DNA of 59,377 nucleotides from Streptosporangium canum. GTDB lineage: Bacteria; Actinomycetota; Actinomycetes; Streptosporangiales; Streptosporangiaceae. The translations under genes and the position numbers were made by a program. The stretch spans positions 1-59,377 of the forward strand of contig NZ_FOQY01000005.1 of the NCBI RefSeq assembly GCF_900113865.1, written 5' to 3'. This document shows positions 37,654 to 47,369 of this stretch, piece by piece. Numbering within the stretch: the stretch's first letter is position 1; each line of letters begins with the position of its first letter. A model generated the notes under the pieces. The model saw only the letters and a program-made list of their open reading frames with translations, had not been told where the DNA came from and did no database searches.

Positions 37654-38646
37654 TTACAGGCCCAGGGCCTTGCGGGTAGCGGGCCCGATCTGGCCGTCCA
37701 CTCCGAGTCGGTGGCGGGCCTGGAAGTCCATGACGGCGACGGTCTGAAGCGGGCCCCACTTCGAGCCGGGCTTGAGGTAGACGTAGCCGAGGGCGATCAG
37801 CCGGTCTCGGACGCGCTTGACCTCCGGGCCTGAGTCTCCGACCTTCAGGGGGGAATCCGCGGGCGGCTTACCCGCAGGTGGCGGGGTGGTTTCAGGCCCA
37901 TCAGACGGGACGCCGGCCAGGGCCTTCCATGTGGATCGGCCTACGACGCCATCAACCGTCAGCTTGTGGTCACGCTGGAAGACCCTCACCGCACGATCGG
38001 TGGAGGGTCCGAAGTCTGCGTCCACGGTGAGCTTCGCGCCGGAGGCGTTGAGCATCCGCTGAACGGCCTTGACCTCCGACCCACGATCGCCCTTGCGGAT
38101 CAGGTGGCCGGGGAAGGTCTTCCCGTCCCAGGGCTTGACCGGCTCGTCGGAGGCTCCCGCGTAGTGGGGGCGGACGTAGCCGTAGATACGGGAGTTGCCC
38201 AGGGAGATGGTCTTGCGGTAGCAGCCGTCCCCCTCGCCCTGAACGTTCCCGGCGGACCCGGAGGTGTTGCCTCCGATGGTCGTGATGGAAGAGGCTGACA
38301 CCTTCTCCACCAGCTCGACGTGGTAGATGCCGGCCGATCCGCCCTTGGAGTACAGGACGAGGTCCCCCACCTTGGGTGTGGAGTGCCAGCGCCTGTTGGA
38401 CCTCGCCCAGTTGTACTGGGTGATGGTGGATGCGGTGTGCGGGTAGTCGGTGTTCGGCTTGAGCCCAGCGGCCTTGCACCACATGGATGTGGCGGCGGCG
38501 CACCAGGGGTAGCCGTAGCCCCCTCCGGGGTAGCCGGGGATTCGGCCGAAGGCGCGGGTGATGGGCACGAGGTTGGACCTGGGGGGTCTCTCCTGCATGC
38601 CCAGGTCTGCCCGAGCCTCTGCGATCACCTTGGCGGCGGTTGTCAT
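37654..38646 (-). CDS. endolysin: CHAP-type peptidase with two peptidoglycan-binding domains
   Basis: ATG 38646 gives 330 residues. The CHAP domain (about 1-165) shows catalytic Cys in YPWCAAATSMWCKAAG and His in IYHVELVEKV. Two PGBD1 repeats follow (about 180-245, GSEVKAVQRMLNASG...DFGPSTDRAVRVFQ; and about 270-330, GPEVKRVRDRLIALG...GPLQTVAVMDFQ), separated by a Pro-rich linker. It cleaves host peptidoglycan at lysis. Confidence 0.92.
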   Translation of the reverse strand: MTTAAKVIAEARADLGMQERPPRSNLVPITRAFGRIPGYPGGGYGYPWCAAATSMWCKAAGLKPNTDYPHTASTITQYNWARSNRRWHSTPKVGDLVLYSKGGSAGIYHVELVEKVSASSITTIGGNTSGSAGNVQGEGDGCYRKTISLGNSRIYGYVRPHYAGASDEPVKPWDGKTFPGHLIRKGDRGSEVKAVQRMLNASGAKLTVDADFGPSTDRAVRVFQRDHKLTVDGVVGRSTWKALAGVPSDGPETTPPPAGKPPADSPLKVGDSGPEVKRVRDRLIALGYVYLKPGSKWGPLQTVAVMDFQARHRLGVDGQIGPATRKALGL

Positions 38647-38710
38647 CGAGCAGACCTCCAAAACAGAAAGACCCCGCCGTTGGCAGGGCCCAGCACTTCT
38701 TTCTTCTTGA

Positions 38711-39016
38711 TCAGGGGTTGAAGAGTTGGATGGCGGCGAAGATGGAGCTGGCCACCGCGACCAAGACGGTTACGAAGGTGAGGATCAGCCGGGTTCGCTC
38801 GGTGAGCTGCGTGTTGGTGACAGCGTTCTTGTCCACCTCGGACAGGACGTCCTCCAGCTCGTCCACACGCTTGACCAGCTCGGCATGCTTGCCGTCCCCC
38901 TGGTCCAGGCGCAGCAGGATGAGCGAAGTCTGCCCGCCGGTCCTCTCGAACCCCACCTCAACGAGGCGCTGCAACCTCTCCAGGGCGATCCCCAAGTACG
39001 GGTCGGTCTCGTTCAC
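38711..39016 (-). CDS. XhlA-like membrane protein (second holin-like gene)
   Basis: A 101-residue protein from GTG 39016: an N-terminal coiled-coil region (about 40-75, AELVKRVDELEDVLSEVDKN) and one C-terminal membrane helix (about 76-98, LILTFVTVLVAVASSIFAAI). This is the architecture of XhlA-type holin partners. It precedes the lysin gene in the operon. Confidence 0.8.
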   Translation of the reverse strand: MNETDPYLGIALERLQRLVEVGFERTGGQTSLILLRLDQGDGKHAELVKRVDELEDVLSEVDKNAVTNTQLTERTRLILTFVTVLVAVASSIFAAIQLFNP

Positions 39017-39020
39017 TCGA

Positions 39021-40166
39021 TCACCCCAACATCCAAGAGCCGGTCAGGTCGACGGTGAGCAGGTTGTTCGATGCCGTTGCGTCAGTGAGGATGGTCATCC
39101 CGCCCACCGTGTTGATCAGCGCGGACAGGGAGTAGGAGGCGGTCGTGCCGTTACGGCCGGTCAGGCTGAGAGCCACGGTCGCGGAGGGGAAGAAGCCGGG
39201 GGGGAGGGTAAGGACGGTGGTCGTTCCCCGGATGGCAGCCGCAAGCGCAGTGCCGTTCGTCCTGCGCAGCGAGCCTCGGATGTGGACGATGTCCCCCTGG
39301 CGGCGTACCTGGATCGGGGAGGCCACCACGTTGCCCAGGCCGGTGGCAAAAGTGGTGACGTCCACCCAGGTCCCCAACGGGATCAGGTCGAGCTTGGCCT
39401 GTGCGGCAGCCAGGCCGGCCTCGGCGGTGTCGAGGTCGCTCTGGAGTGAGGCGGTCTGACCCTCCAGGGTTGTGGCCCTGCCCTGAAGGGCGGTGATGGC
39501 CGGGCCGTATGCGCCGTCGTTGTTGAACACCTGCGCGGCCGGTACCCACGCACCATTCGAGCCCACCACGAGGTAGTGGTTGGTGATGTCCACCCCGAAT
39601 TCCCCGTTGTAGGGGGCGGGGTCCAGGAACGGCACGCTGCCTCGGATCGGGCGCACCTGCTTACCGACGAACCAGCGGCGGTCCAAGGGTTCGGTCGTCA
39701 GGCCGGTGTCCTTGACGATGTCGAGCTGGACGAGCGGGATCTCGTCCGCTACTTCCATGCTGAGAACCTGACCCACCATGTCGATTCCGCCCTTGATCTG
39801 GACGAGGTGGAAAGTCTCCCCGGCACGGTCCAGGCGCAGCGTTATCAGGTCGTGCCTGGTGTTGGTGTCATCCCAGCCTGAGCCGGTGATGTCGAGGTCG
39901 AAGGTCTTGGCCAACTTCAGCTCGAAGTAGTGTCCGCCGATGGTGGCCACCCCCGGCAGGATCACGATCTGGGTTTCGTTGACCTTCGTGGCGAACAATC
40001 CGCGGTTGCCGTCAGACGGGTTGGCGCTGGTCTCGGGGTAGCCCACGACTCCGGAGAGCTGCCACGTGCTGGCCATGGTCTCCCAATCACGCACGGAGAC
40101 AACCTGGCCCGGCCCGGTGGCGAAGGGCCAACCGTGCTCGGTACTGGGGGGAGGTGGCATGGTCAA
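39021..40166 (-). CDS. minor tail / receptor-binding protein
   Basis: A 381-residue protein from TTG 40166 (or ATG 40160). The N-terminal 200 residues resemble baseplate-type proteins (FELKLAKTFDLDI, HDLITLRLDRAGETFHLVQI). A short coiled coil follows (about 230-260, ALQGRATTLEGQTASLQSDL), then a beta-rich C-terminal domain. It is probably a trimeric fibre subunit of the tail tip. Confidence 0.75.
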   Translation of the reverse strand: MTMPPPPSTEHGWPFATGPGQVVSVRDWETMASTWQLSGVVGYPETSANPSDGNRGLFATKVNETQIVILPGVATIGGHYFELKLAKTFDLDITGSGWDDTNTRHDLITLRLDRAGETFHLVQIKGGIDMVGQVLSMEVADEIPLVQLDIVKDTGLTTEPLDRRWFVGKQVRPIRGSVPFLDPAPYNGEFGVDITNHYLVVGSNGAWVPAAQVFNNDGAYGPAITALQGRATTLEGQTASLQSDLDTAEAGLAAAQAKLDLIPLGTWVDVTTFATGLGNVVASPIQVRRQGDIVHIRGSLRRTNGTALAAAIRGTTTVLTLPPGFFPSATVALSLTGRNGTTASYSLSALINTVGGMTILTDATASNNLLTVDLTGSWMLG

Positions 40167-40183
40167 GGTGGACTCCTTAGTCC

Positions 40184-41461
40184 TTAGCGAAGGGGGTAGT
40201 GCCAGGTGACGTCGAGGCTGTTGGAGAAGGGGCTCTCCTGACCGCCCATGACGGCCTTGGCCCGATACCGCAGGATCTTGTAGGGCAGGGGCTTAGTGGA
40301 CTGTTCGCTGTATACGTGGGTCCGCCAGGTGCCATCTCTCTTGACCGTGGTCCGCTGCGGCACTTGGGTGGCGTTCCCCCATTCAGTGACGCGAGTGACC
40401 TCGAATATCAGATCAGATCCGGGCAGGCCCGTGCCGAAGAGTTCCATCCAGGTGGATGCTCGTTGGTTGTGGTTCAGCGGGCCCGCGATGATTGGCGCTG
40501 CCAATGGGGGTACCGGATCGGGGGGCCCGGCAATCATGGTGAAGTGGTTAAGCGTCCCGTAGGTCGGCTGGTGTTTGCGGACTTTCCTGACCGCGATAGC
40601 CCACTGAGAGCCTGCCGGGAAGTCGGTCGGATTGGTTTTGAGGGTTGCGAACCAGAAGCCCTCTTCGTCCGGTCGGAACAGGCCATCTCCCACGGGCTTC
40701 CACAGCCCCGTCGTGTCCTTGGGCGCGTAGTCCAGCTTCACCCACTCGCTGCCATCGGTGGCCAGCGGCCGAGCGTCGTCTATGGCCTGGATGATGACGG
40801 TGTCTCCGGGAAAGAACTGGGAGGTCTCCTGAGAGATCGGCAACGGGCCGCCCCCGAGGGAGTCGGCCTGCACTACGAACCACAGGAACGCCGTGGCTCC
40901 CAACCATCCGTCGTTCAGCCGCGTCTCGGCCTCGATGAGATGCTTGCCGCCATCGGCCGGGATGGTGATAGTCCGGGGTTGGTAGTCGCCGTTGCTCAGC
41001 GTGATCTCGGGGCCGGACACCTTGCCGTCCATCAGCAGCCGACCGGTGAAAGTCCCGGAGGTCTCCCCGTCGTGGGAGACCTTCACGGTCACGTACTTTT
41101 CGCGGGTCGTGGGGTTCGGAATCGTCTCAACGACTTCGGCCTTGAGCACCCCAGGGCAGGCGGAGGTCAACGTGACGGATGTACTTGCCGCCGCAGTCGT
41201 ACCAAGCCTGCCGGTGTCCACGATCTGAACTGTGTGTGAGCGGCCGTCGTTGGGGATCTCGATGGAGAACTTGGCGATCGAGTCGCCGTCCTTCGGCCAA
41301 ATCACAGGTGTGGTTTTGCGGTAACCGTCGATCTGCACTTCGACGTAGTGTGTGGTGTCGACCTTCGCGGAGACCAAGTAAGCGGTAGCGCCTAGCGGGT
41401 AATTGCCGACAGCCGCTGTGTAGCAGCCCCGGCTCTCAGCGGTTATGGGCCCGATGGTCAC
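40184..41461 (-). CDS. minor tail protein with Ig-like domains
   Basis: A 425-residue protein from GTG 41461, overlapping the upstream gene. It consists of successive beta-sandwich-like modules (KYVTVKVSHDGETSGTFTG; HLIEAETRLNDGWLGAT; ASTWMELFGTGLPGSDLIFE...). The last module resembles fibronectin/Ig-like adhesion folds. It belongs to the tail-tip genes. Confidence 0.75.
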   Translation of the reverse strand: MTIGPITAESRGCYTAAVGNYPLGATAYLVSAKVDTTHYVEVQIDGYRKTTPVIWPKDGDSIAKFSIEIPNDGRSHTVQIVDTGRLGTTAAASTSVTLTSACPGVLKAEVVETIPNPTTREKYVTVKVSHDGETSGTFTGRLLMDGKVSGPEITLSNGDYQPRTITIPADGGKHLIEAETRLNDGWLGATAFLWFVVQADSLGGGPLPISQETSQFFPGDTVIIQAIDDARPLATDGSEWVKLDYAPKDTTGLWKPVGDGLFRPDEEGFWFATLKTNPTDFPAGSQWAIAVRKVRKHQPTYGTLNHFTMIAGPPDPVPPLAAPIIAGPLNHNQRASTWMELFGTGLPGSDLIFEVTRVTEWGNATQVPQRTTVKRDGTWRTHVYSEQSTKPLPYKILRYRAKAVMGGQESPFSNSLDVTWHYPLR

Positions 41462-43011
41462 GTATACACCATCTTCCTAATTGAGCAGGTGATGTCGGGC
41501 AGGTCCTCTAGCGGCTCAGGGCCTTCTCGGGTCTCCACGCCATGGACTCGGTCCCACAGGGCCCGGATTGCTGCGTACAGGTAGGGCGTTTCGGTGGAGC
41601 CGAAGGTGCCGATGGTCGGCTGGACCAGCGGGCCGGCCTCTACGGTGGAGCTGAGGCGGGCCTCACGGACGACCTCGTCTCGCACCTCGCCGTCGACAAT
41701 GACCCGGATCAGATCGCCCAGGCCGTAGTCCCGGCCGAACATGACGTTGTTGGTCTCCAACGGGTCGATCGTGATGGAGGCAACTGGGCCCGATTCGAGG
41801 TTGAAGGCTTCCACCTCGTCCTGGAGAAGCCGGTACTGCGATGTCCAGGGGGGCGGGTCCTCTGCCCAGCCTTCGGGCTTACCTGGGACCTGCGTCCACA
41901 TCCAGGGGATGTCCCGCTTGTCCTTGTAACGTTCGGCAGTGACTCCCCACTCGGTTTCAGCGGCGGAGAAACCCGCGTTGGCCCAGGCCAGTGTGTGCTG
42001 GAGATCGTCCGGCGTCTCGTAGGGGTCGCCCCACCAGTCGGGGTCGTACATGTGGTTGGTGTAGTAGCCGAACCACCGCTCTGGGCCGGACCTCTCCTTC
42101 GTGGTGAAGGTGTAGCCGTCCCCGAGCCCGTTGTCACCGAAGGTGGGTTGCTTCACCGTCTCGGTCCACGTCCGGTTTTTGGTGCCGATCACCAGCCGGG
42201 TCGCTTCGGGAGCCTTGGTCATGTAGGAGTAGCCCCGGAGGTTTCCGAACTCGGTCCCGAACCTCACCTCATTGGTGCGGTTGGCGATGGGTTCCAGCTT
42301 GAGCAGAATCCCAGGGCCGGTGGCGTTAGGGTCACCGTTGGAGGCGACCTCGGCGGGGTTCGGGTGCCAGATGAAGCGGATACGGAAGCCGTAGACAGCG
42401 CTCAGCATCGCCACGAGCTGGTCGGGCTGGTCGAACATGATCTGGGCGCTTCTGGAGGTGTCGTCTCCGAGGAGGTCCGCCGTGGACTCCGGGCCGGGGA
42501 TGAACAGCCGCTCCAGGCGGCGCATCGGCTGGCCCTGAGTGTTCTCCAGGAACAGATTGCGTAGCACCTCGGCCACGTTGGGCCAGATCGGATTCATCTT
42601 CCAGTACCTGAACGCGGAGGCCAGGTGAATATCGGCCTTGGGGTTGGTCCAGGCCAGGCGCTCAGCCATCAAGCAGTTGTCGTCGACCCCGGTTACCTCC
42701 ACCGTGCCGGCCCCGGCATCCTGGGAGCCCCATATCTTCTTGAGCTGCCGGATGGGTCCGGAGAAGAGGGGCTCGGCTACGCCCTCCTGGAAGACCACGA
42801 TCCCTCGGCCGGGGGTCAGCATCCTTGACTGAGGGTGGCCGGCCGGGATGGTCATGGTCCATGAGCCGACAGCGTTGTGGCGGACAATCGCCTCGAACTT
42901 GGTGTGGGCGTCGGCTTCGCCGACGATGACGAGCGGGGCCAGGTCGTCGCCGCCCTCCGCCTTGGTGCGGGGGAACAGAGACTCCCTAACGAAGACTCGG
43001 AAGTTGCGCAT
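41458..43011 (-). CDS. tail protein, ReqiPepy6 Gp37-like family
   Basis: A 517-residue protein from ATG 43011 (overlapping the distal tail gene). The C-terminal part (YRLLQDEVEAFNLESGPVAS, FGRDYGLGDLIRVIVDGEV) is typical of the siphovirus Gp37-like tail proteins found after the distal tail protein in actinobacteriophages. It is probably the baseplate hub. Confidence 0.83.
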   Translation of the reverse strand: MRNFRVFVRESLFPRTKAEGGDDLAPLVIVGEADAHTKFEAIVRHNAVGSWTMTIPAGHPQSRMLTPGRGIVVFQEGVAEPLFSGPIRQLKKIWGSQDAGAGTVEVTGVDDNCLMAERLAWTNPKADIHLASAFRYWKMNPIWPNVAEVLRNLFLENTQGQPMRRLERLFIPGPESTADLLGDDTSRSAQIMFDQPDQLVAMLSAVYGFRIRFIWHPNPAEVASNGDPNATGPGILLKLEPIANRTNEVRFGTEFGNLRGYSYMTKAPEATRLVIGTKNRTWTETVKQPTFGDNGLGDGYTFTTKERSGPERWFGYYTNHMYDPDWWGDPYETPDDLQHTLAWANAGFSAAETEWGVTAERYKDKRDIPWMWTQVPGKPEGWAEDPPPWTSQYRLLQDEVEAFNLESGPVASITIDPLETNNVMFGRDYGLGDLIRVIVDGEVRDEVVREARLSSTVEAGPLVQPTIGTFGSTETPYLYAAIRALWDRVHGVETREGPEPLEDLPDITCSIRKMVYT

Positions 43012-43013
43012 GA

Positions 43014-44069
43014 TCAGATTCCCATGAAGGAGGGCAGGTAGGTCGCCACGACGTTCGGTTGGTTGGCAGCCTCCCAGGCGGTCTCCTGCTCGGGGGTCAT
43101 GCCGGTGGGCTTGTCGATGACGAGGGATATGTGGTTGAGGCCCGGCTGGAGCGCCCACATGTCGGAGGCGATGTCCAGCGCCCACCACATCGAGCGACCT
43201 CCGAGCGGGTCGTATTCGATGCCGATCTCGCGCGCCGGGTAGATGCGGATGTACTGGGAGCCCTTGGTGGTCTCGATGACCATGACCTCTCCGGTGGCGA
43301 TGGTGAGCGACGCGGACAGCCGAAGCTCAGCCACGGTGTTGCCGTCGTCGTCCTTGCGGACCAGTGACAGTCGAGAGGACAGGGGCCCGCGGATTTCCCA
43401 GCGAGGCTGAGCCTCGACATCTCCAGGGTTTTCCAGGTCGATGTCGTTGACCCAGATCGGGGTGGAAGACAGGCCAAGGCCCTTGCCTGGGGTCGTCCCG
43501 TCCACGCTGAGGAACGGCTGTGCGCCCTCGGGCGGGTCGACGAAGGGGCGAACCAGGTCGTACACCTGGAAGGTGGCGATGGCGCGGCTCGTGTGTTGGA
43601 AGTACGGGTGCGGCGTACGCATCACCAGGCCGTACTTGGCCCAGTGGACGCCGTCCTCGGTCCCCTCTCCGCCCTCCATGCCGCTGACGTAGTAGCCGGT
43701 GATAGCTCGGGGAGTCTCGGCCACCAGAGATTTGCCGACCTGGGTGTACTCGATCGTCTGGAGGGAGATGAGCCCCCGCTTCGGGTTGAGGCTGGCGATG
43801 AAGCGGCGCTTGAGCGCCATCATCTCTGCCCTGGTCGTGCCGGTGATCGTGAGGGGCAGGAAGATCTCGCGGATGGGGGCTCGGGCGAACCGGTAGAAGC
43901 CGCCATCGATGGCCGGGTACTCGTCGGCCTTGGTGTCGAAGGCCGGCGCATCCAACCCCTTGGCTCCGGGCTGTAGCAGGACGGCTGCCCCGGTGGAGCC
44001 CTCATCGGTCAGGGTGTAGAGGCTTCCGTCCACTCCCCGCAACTGCACGACGGTGGGCTGAAACAGCAC
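43014..44069 (-). CDS. distal tail protein (Dit-like)
   Basis: A 351-residue protein from ATG 44069. The N-terminal part (REIFLPLTITGTTRAEMMAL) and the MRTPHPYF region are typical of siphovirus distal tail proteins, which cap the tail tube and hold the baseplate. It lies directly after the tape measure gene, as usual. Confidence 0.82.
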   Translation of the reverse strand: MLFQPTVVQLRGVDGSLYTLTDEGSTGAAVLLQPGAKGLDAPAFDTKADEYPAIDGGFYRFARAPIREIFLPLTITGTTRAEMMALKRRFIASLNPKRGLISLQTIEYTQVGKSLVAETPRAITGYYVSGMEGGEGTEDGVHWAKYGLVMRTPHPYFQHTSRAIATFQVYDLVRPFVDPPEGAQPFLSVDGTTPGKGLGLSSTPIWVNDIDLENPGDVEAQPRWEIRGPLSSRLSLVRKDDDGNTVAELRLSASLTIATGEVMVIETTKGSQYIRIYPAREIGIEYDPLGGRSMWWALDIASDMWALQPGLNHISLVIDKPTGMTPEQETAWEAANQPNVVATYLPSFMGI

Positions 44070-44089
44070 GGGCAGACCTCCTGGGCAGG

Positions 44090-44126
44090 AAGAAAGAAGG
44101 GCCCCGGCCGGAGTCGGCCAGGGCCC
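44090..44126 (-). terminator. terminator after the tape measure gene
   Basis: On the minus strand a long stem (GGGCCCTGGCCG with CGGCCGGGGCCC) is followed by TTCTTTCTTCC. The tail is pyrimidine-rich rather than pure T. Confidence 0.78.
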
Positions 44127-44153
44127 ATCAAGGGGGTGGGGGGAGTTACTTAC

Positions 44154-47100
44154 TTATTTCTCGTAGAGGGTGTCGGCGTAGGACAGTTGCCTGCGGAGAG
44201 ACTCCTCGGTGGGGACGTTCGGGGCGGCGTTGACCGTGATGTTGTAGACCTTGGTTACCCCGGACCCTTCGGAGGCCGGCTGTTTGTCGGACGACCTGAC
44301 CGCGCTGATGTAGGTGGCCACCCCAGCCGCCAGCGTGGCCAGAGGCTCGGCACTGGAGTCCAGCGCCTTCACTGCCACCGGCTCTGCCATCAGCATCATC
44401 CCCATGGGGGCTGACTCGGGGGCGAAGGAAGGCTCCTGCCCACCTCCACCACCTCCGCCGCCCTCCACCTGAGGTGCGGTGATGGTCGGGCCTTGGAAGG
44501 TCTGGTTCAAGCTCTCCAGGGAGGCGATGATGTCCGCCACCGCCGAAGCGACGGCTTCCCTGGCCTGGGACATCGCCGACTGGATCGCCGAGACGAAGCC
44601 TGACAGTTGCCCGTGCGAGGCAGCCTGGGTGGCCATCTCCTTGAACTTCGCCACGGCCTGGGTGACGGAGGTGGTGATGCTCTCCAGCACCTTCGCCATG
44701 TTCGCCTTCACCGTGGCCGGTGTCTGGTCAGCCGTGGCGGCAGCGTTCATCTCGGTCGGCAGCTTCTTGAAAGCCACGACCGACAGGTTGACGCCCGTTG
44801 TGATCTCGGAGTTCACCTTAGTCATCTGGCCGGTGATGCCGGCCACGATCGAGGCGTCCGAAGTGACCACTGAGGCCAGGCCCACGGGGAGCTGTGCGAA
44901 GGAGGTCTTGGCCGTCTCCACTCCGGTGGTCACCGCAGTGTTGATCTTCGTCATGATCCCGGTGATGCCGGTGGAGACGTTCTCCGACAGCACCGCCTGG
45001 TTCATCCCATCGGGCAGCTTCTTGAACTCGTTCGCGCCCTCGGTGGCCTTCTGCCCGATGATGGTGTTCATCTGGGACAGCTTGGCCGCCAGCTCCTCCG
45101 GGGTTCGGGAGGAGTTGATGACCTCCTGCATCACCTGGGGGAGCTTGGAGAAGCTCTCCTTCGCCGTGTCTACACCGGTGGTGATCTGCTGGTTCGTCTC
45201 GCCCATCTTGAGGCCCATCATCTGGGCGATCTGGGCTGCCTGAACCTGGTCCGTCATCCCCTGGAGCATGGCCTGAACCTGGGCGATGCCCTGGGGGCCG
45301 GCCTCCTGAAGAACGGTCAGGATCTTCTGCATGTTCGCGCCCATGGACGCGGCCAGAGGGTCACCTGAGGACTGGGTGGCCGTGATCAGCGACTGCATCG
45401 CGGCGACCCACTTGGAGTCCAGCTCAGTGCCGGTGAACTCGATCGTGTTCAGCAGGCCGAGGAACTGCGTCCGGAAGGTCTCGTTTAGCTGAGCTGATCC
45501 GGTCTGCCCGGTCTCCACCAGGCTGTCGATGCTCTCCTGCCAAGAGGTGCGAAGCTCGCGCATCTTGTTCACCGCTTCGGCGACCGCCGTGCCGAAGGTC
45601 ACCTGGAGCTGCCGCTGGAGGTTGTCTGCGGCCTCCTTGGTGGAGTCGGCCTGGTCAACCAGGCCCTTCAGGTGCTCGGTGGTGACGGTGGAGGTGTGCT
45701 GGAGAGTGCCGTTGATCCCATCGACGAAGTCCGCCAGTTGCTGGCCGGCGTTACCGAGGTTGGCGGCCATCGTCGCGGCAGCCTCAGCCGCTGCTGAACC
45801 GAAGTTGATCAAACCGGTGGTCAGGTTGGTCAAACCCTCGGCAACCGCCGGATTGGACAGCGTTTCAGCGAAGGAGGCGACCGCAACAGCCAAGGTAGCC
45901 AAGACGTCCGGAGCCATCAGGGCGAAGGCCGCAGCCACAGCCTCCAGGGCCGGGGCCATGCTCACCAGGGCGTCGGCGAACGCCTGGGCCGCTGCACCGT
46001 AGATTTCCTTGTTCGCGGCGAAAGCGTCGAAAAGCCGCGCAAAGGCGAGGGCTAGCCCATTGATGACGTCGGGCGCAAACGTTGCGAAAGCACCCGCCAG
46101 GTTGGCCAGGGACGGCAGAAGGACGGCCATGCCGGACCCGAGCGCCTCGAACGACGACGCGAGGGCGGGGCCCCACTCCGACAGCTTCGTGAAGAAGTCG
46201 CCGAAGGCTCGACCGAGGTTCTCGAACCCGGACTTGATACCCTCCCAGAAGCCGGAGTCATGCAGGTTCGCCAGGGCCGTGGTCATGCCGACCAGCGCGT
46301 TGCCGACAAAGGCACCGATGGCCTCGGTCAGCGGCCCGAGCGCATCTGAGGCCGCATGCAGTGCTCGGGCCCATGCCTCGTAGGCCGGCTGGCCTTCCTT
46401 CAAGGCGTCGGCCGCCTTGGTGGCCAGCTTGCCGATCTCGTCCAGCATCGGCTGGATCGAGGTTCGGAAGGCATCGGTGAAGTCACCGATGAGTGCGTCC
46501 CACTCCTCCTTCAGCTCCTTGGAGGACTGCATGAAGCTGTAGACCACCCCGGCGAGGATCAGCGGAATGGCGAGCAAGCCGGCCACACCGACCAGCACGC
46601 CACCGATCGCGATGGCTGCCGCACCGGCGGCTGTGACGATCGTGCCGAGTAGCGTCACGATCGCCGCCATGACAGCGGCGCCCGCGCCGAGCTGGAGGAT
46701 GCCGGACGCGATACCTGCGACCGCACCACCGACCTTGCCCAGTGCGTCCTGGGCAATTCCGCCGCTGCTGATCAGCCCGGAGAAGGCACCCCCTGCGGTG
46801 GAGGCCAGCGTGGCGATCCCCGACACGACCTTGCCAACGGCCCCGGAGAGCCCGTCGAAGATGCCTCCGACCTTGCTGCCGATCGAGGAGACCTCGTTGG
46901 AGACCGAAGACAGGGAGGTCTTATCGACATCGATATTGATCGTCTTGGTCTCGGGCCGGGTGAGTTCCTTGATCCGGGCCTCAGCCGCGCCGGCATCGAC
47001 GTCAATGTTGATCGTCTTGGAGTCGGCCTTGGTGATGCTCGCGATGCGGGCGCTGGCCGCGCTGGTGTCAAGGTCGAGCTGGACGCTGATGTTGCGGTTC

Positions 47101-47351
47101 CGTAGGAACGTCTGCAACGCCGCTTCGGCCTTGGCCGTCTGAAGCTCAACTTCGACGTCAAGCGTTCGGTCGGTCAGAGACTTCTTCAGGTCCGCTTCAA
47201 ACGTGGCAAGGTCGGCTTCGACCTCGACGCTGATCTTCTCGTTGGACCATCGGGCAAGCTCTGCCTTCAGCTCCTTACCGAAGTCGCTGGTGTCCGGAAC
47301 GACCTTGACCCCGACGCGCCCAACTTCCTTGCGCGCAGGACTCCCCGCCAT
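44154..47351 (-). CDS. tape measure protein
   Basis: A 1065-residue protein, the largest in the window. It has a charged N-terminus (KVVPDTSDFGKELKAELARW), repeats of a KTINIDVD-type segment (about 130-170), central membrane-like helices (about 235-290) and a long helical part. Residues about 720-880 contain imperfect repeats of about 42 residues with the pattern TTGV...FxKLPxxM. It sets tail length; at about 0.15 nm per residue this predicts a tail of roughly 160 nm. Confidence 0.95.
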   Translation of the reverse strand: MAGSPARKEVGRVGVKVVPDTSDFGKELKAELARWSNEKISVEVEADLATFEADLKKSLTDRTLDVEVELQTAKAEAALQTFLRNRNISVQLDLDTSAASARIASITKADSKTINIDVDAGAAEARIKELTRPETKTINIDVDKTSLSSVSNEVSSIGSKVGGIFDGLSGAVGKVVSGIATLASTAGGAFSGLISSGGIAQDALGKVGGAVAGIASGILQLGAGAAVMAAIVTLLGTIVTAAGAAAIAIGGVLVGVAGLLAIPLILAGVVYSFMQSSKELKEEWDALIGDFTDAFRTSIQPMLDEIGKLATKAADALKEGQPAYEAWARALHAASDALGPLTEAIGAFVGNALVGMTTALANLHDSGFWEGIKSGFENLGRAFGDFFTKLSEWGPALASSFEALGSGMAVLLPSLANLAGAFATFAPDVINGLALAFARLFDAFAANKEIYGAAAQAFADALVSMAPALEAVAAAFALMAPDVLATLAVAVASFAETLSNPAVAEGLTNLTTGLINFGSAAAEAAATMAANLGNAGQQLADFVDGINGTLQHTSTVTTEHLKGLVDQADSTKEAADNLQRQLQVTFGTAVAEAVNKMRELRTSWQESIDSLVETGQTGSAQLNETFRTQFLGLLNTIEFTGTELDSKWVAAMQSLITATQSSGDPLAASMGANMQKILTVLQEAGPQGIAQVQAMLQGMTDQVQAAQIAQMMGLKMGETNQQITTGVDTAKESFSKLPQVMQEVINSSRTPEELAAKLSQMNTIIGQKATEGANEFKKLPDGMNQAVLSENVSTGITGIMTKINTAVTTGVETAKTSFAQLPVGLASVVTSDASIVAGITGQMTKVNSEITTGVNLSVVAFKKLPTEMNAAATADQTPATVKANMAKVLESITTSVTQAVAKFKEMATQAASHGQLSGFVSAIQSAMSQAREAVASAVADIIASLESLNQTFQGPTITAPQVEGGGGGGGGQEPSFAPESAPMGMMLMAEPVAVKALDSSAEPLATLAAGVATYISAVRSSDKQPASEGSGVTKVYNITVNAAPNVPTEESLRRQLSYADTLYEK

Positions 47352-47369
47352 GTGTTTCCTCCATCTGGC

